Shown here in pieces: positions 62,859 to 64,000 of a DNA stretch of 64,000 nt. A program made the position numbers and the translations under genes. Under the pieces are notes generated by a model, which saw only the letters and a list, made by a program, of their open reading frames with translations, did no database searches and had not been told where the DNA came from. Position 1 is the stretch's first letter; each line of letters begins with the position of its first letter. The stretch comes from Cytophagales bacterium (GTDB lineage Bacteria > Bacteroidota > Bacteroidia > Cytophagales > Bernardetiaceae): the NCBI GenBank assembly GCA_013299045.1, contig JAAFJX010000006.1, forward strand, positions 1 through 64,000, written 5' to 3'.

Positions 62859-64000
62859 ATGGAACAAAATAATCCCAAAGTCATTCATGGCTGGGCTATG
62901 TACGACTGGGCGAACTCGGTTTATAGCCTTGTTATTACAACAGCGCTTTTTCCTATCTATTACAATGCTGCCACAGAGGCCACCTTTGGGGGAGACATGG
63001 TACAATTTTTTGGTATAACGCTAGACAAAACAGCGCTTTACTCTTATTCTCTGTCCGTATCATTTTGGATAATAGCTGTCATTTCGCCGCTTTTATCGGG
63101 TATGGCGGATTACGGTGGTAAAAAACGCCAGTTTCTGCAATTTTTTACCTATATGGGTGCGTTGGCTTGCATGACCCTTTTCTTTTTTACTGGTGCAAAT
63201 GTTGAACTGGCCATTTTGGCTTCCTTGATAGCAAGTATTGGCTTTGCGGGTGGCCAGTTATTCTATAATGCCTTTTTGCCTGAAGTCGCCAGCCCAGACC
63301 GGGTAGATGCTGTAAGTGCCAAAGGCTTTGCATACGGCTATGTAGGCAGTGTTATTTTATTGATTTTGAACCTTGTTCTGATTGAAAAATACAATTGGTT
63401 TGGCTTTGAGAGTAAAGCCTTGCCCACACGCCTGAGTTTTTTGATGGTTGGTTTTTGGTGGGTACTTTTTGCTCAAATTCCTTTTCGTGTTCTGCGCGAT
63501 AACCCTGCGCACACCCATAAAGGCAATTTACTCAAAAAAGGCTTTGAGGAGGTACTGAAGGTATGGGCTTATATCAAGCAAGATGCGTCTATGCGTATGT
63601 ATTTGCTTGCCTTTTTTTTCTTCAATATGGGAGTGCAAACCATTATGCTTCTGGCCACATCTTTTGGACAAGAAGAGCTTGGTTTACAAACTGGTGAACT
63701 AATTGCGGTATTGTTGGTTATACAATTAGTGGCTATTGGTGGAGCTTATTTATTCGCGTATCTGGCTGGGCATTTTGGTAATAAGCTGGCTATCAGCACG
63801 ATGCTGGTCGTTTGGGCGGGCATTTGCTTAGTAGCTTACTTTGTTAAGGAAGCCGCACATTTTTATGCCCTAGCTGCTGTGGTTGGGCTTATGATGGGCG
63901 GCATACAGTCTTTGTCGCGTTCTACATTTTCAAGACTGATTCCGCCAGAAAGCAATGACACAGCCTCATTTTTTAGTTTTTTCAATGTAGCTGATAAAAT
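62859..64000 (+). CDS. MFS transporter (UMF1/Atg22-like), cut by the window end
   Basis: The frame opens with MEQNNPKVIHGWAMYDWANS, followed by VYSLVITTALFPIYY, the UMF1-type start with a conserved YDWANS motif. It continues to the last base of the window without a stop (about 380 residues). Membrane segments follow the MFS layout, with the cytoplasmic loop motif GMADYGGKKRQFLQF after helix 2 and GGIQSLSRSTFSRLIP before helix 10. It is probably an inner-membrane exporter of small molecules; the substrate is unknown. It is likely to be almost complete. Confidence 0.92.
   Translation, partial: MEQNNPKVIHGWAMYDWANSVYSLVITTALFPIYYNAATEATFGGDMVQFFGITLDKTALYSYSLSVSFWIIAVISPLLSGMADYGGKKRQFLQFFTYMGALACMTLFFFTGANVELAILASLIASIGFAGGQLFYNAFLPEVASPDRVDAVSAKGFAYGYVGSVILLILNLVLIEKYNWFGFESKALPTRLSFLMVGFWWVLFAQIPFRVLRDNPAHTHKGNLLKKGFEEVLKVWAYIKQDASMRMYLLAFFFFNMGVQTIMLLATSFGQEELGLQTGELIAVLLVIQLVAIGGAYLFAYLAGHFGNKLAISTMLVVWAGICLVAYFVKEAAHFYALAAVVGLMMGGIQSLSRSTFSRLIPPESNDTASFFSFFNVADK

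Overview
The window looks like a chromosomal segment of a gliding-type Bacteroidota, most likely Cytophagales/Cytophagia. Several things point there. One secreted protein ends in a type IX secretion (T9SS type A) sorting domain. Several genes are preceded by the Bacteroidota promoter pattern TTTG/TTG-N(18-21)-TAnnTTTG, and clear Shine-Dalgarno sequences are scarce. There is a type III glutamine synthetase, DUF4199 and DUF5683 proteins, an HU-CCDC81/SPOR protein, and propeller/OmpA and TPR-SpoIIE proteins typical of this phylum. No rRNA, tRNA, CRISPR array or intact insertion sequence was found.

Layout. (1) 1-5.3 kb is an AT-rich defence-type block: the end of an unknown gene, a TrlF-like PHP-nuclease/SMC-type ATPase, and an N6-adenine methylase fused to an HsdS-like specificity domain. 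It is bounded on the right by two unusual inverted-repeat structures. (2) 5.3-11.6 kb is a tetR-tolC-hlyD-acrB tripartite efflux operon on the minus strand with a probable TetR operator. (3) 11.8-14.8 kb holds three secreted proteins (T9SS cargo, tail-fibre-like, lysine-rich). (4) 14.8-31.9 kb is mostly housekeeping: dusB, an NtrY-like kinase, a SPOR-like protein, cysteine desulfurase, MATE pump, envelope proteins, a 2-oxoacid dehydrogenase E2, yggS, adk, a detached nuoN and DUF4199. (5) 32-38.7 kb has an M1 aminopeptidase, a highly repetitive Ca-binding-like (TSP3-type) protein and a dicarboxylate/glutamate symporter. (6) 39-46.9 kb has rny, then aroC-osmC-accC-aminotransferase on the minus strand, facing a 2OG-Fe(II) oxygenase. 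(7) 47-54.4 kb is a signalling cluster: propeller-OmpA protein, TPR-SpoIIE phosphatase, STAS-like protein, patatin and a second SpoIIE phosphatase. (8) 54.5-64 kb has small membrane proteins, queA, glnN, a TPR-CHAT protease-like protein and an MFS transporter cut by the window end.

The most unusual signal outside the genes is a dispersed intergenic repeat family with at least four copies (about 15.9, 20.5, 38.7 and 45.8 kb). Two copies have terminal inverted repeats, and in three the TAG stop codon of a flanking gene coincides with the repeat edge. Two copies share a hairpin in which one base pair changes on both sides, which suggests selection on RNA or DNA structure.

Gene starts were moved inward from the longest open frame where a signal peptide, family N-terminus or promoter box decided it. 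Positions of motifs were counted by eye. Function calls rest on recognised motifs and family memory, not on database searches.
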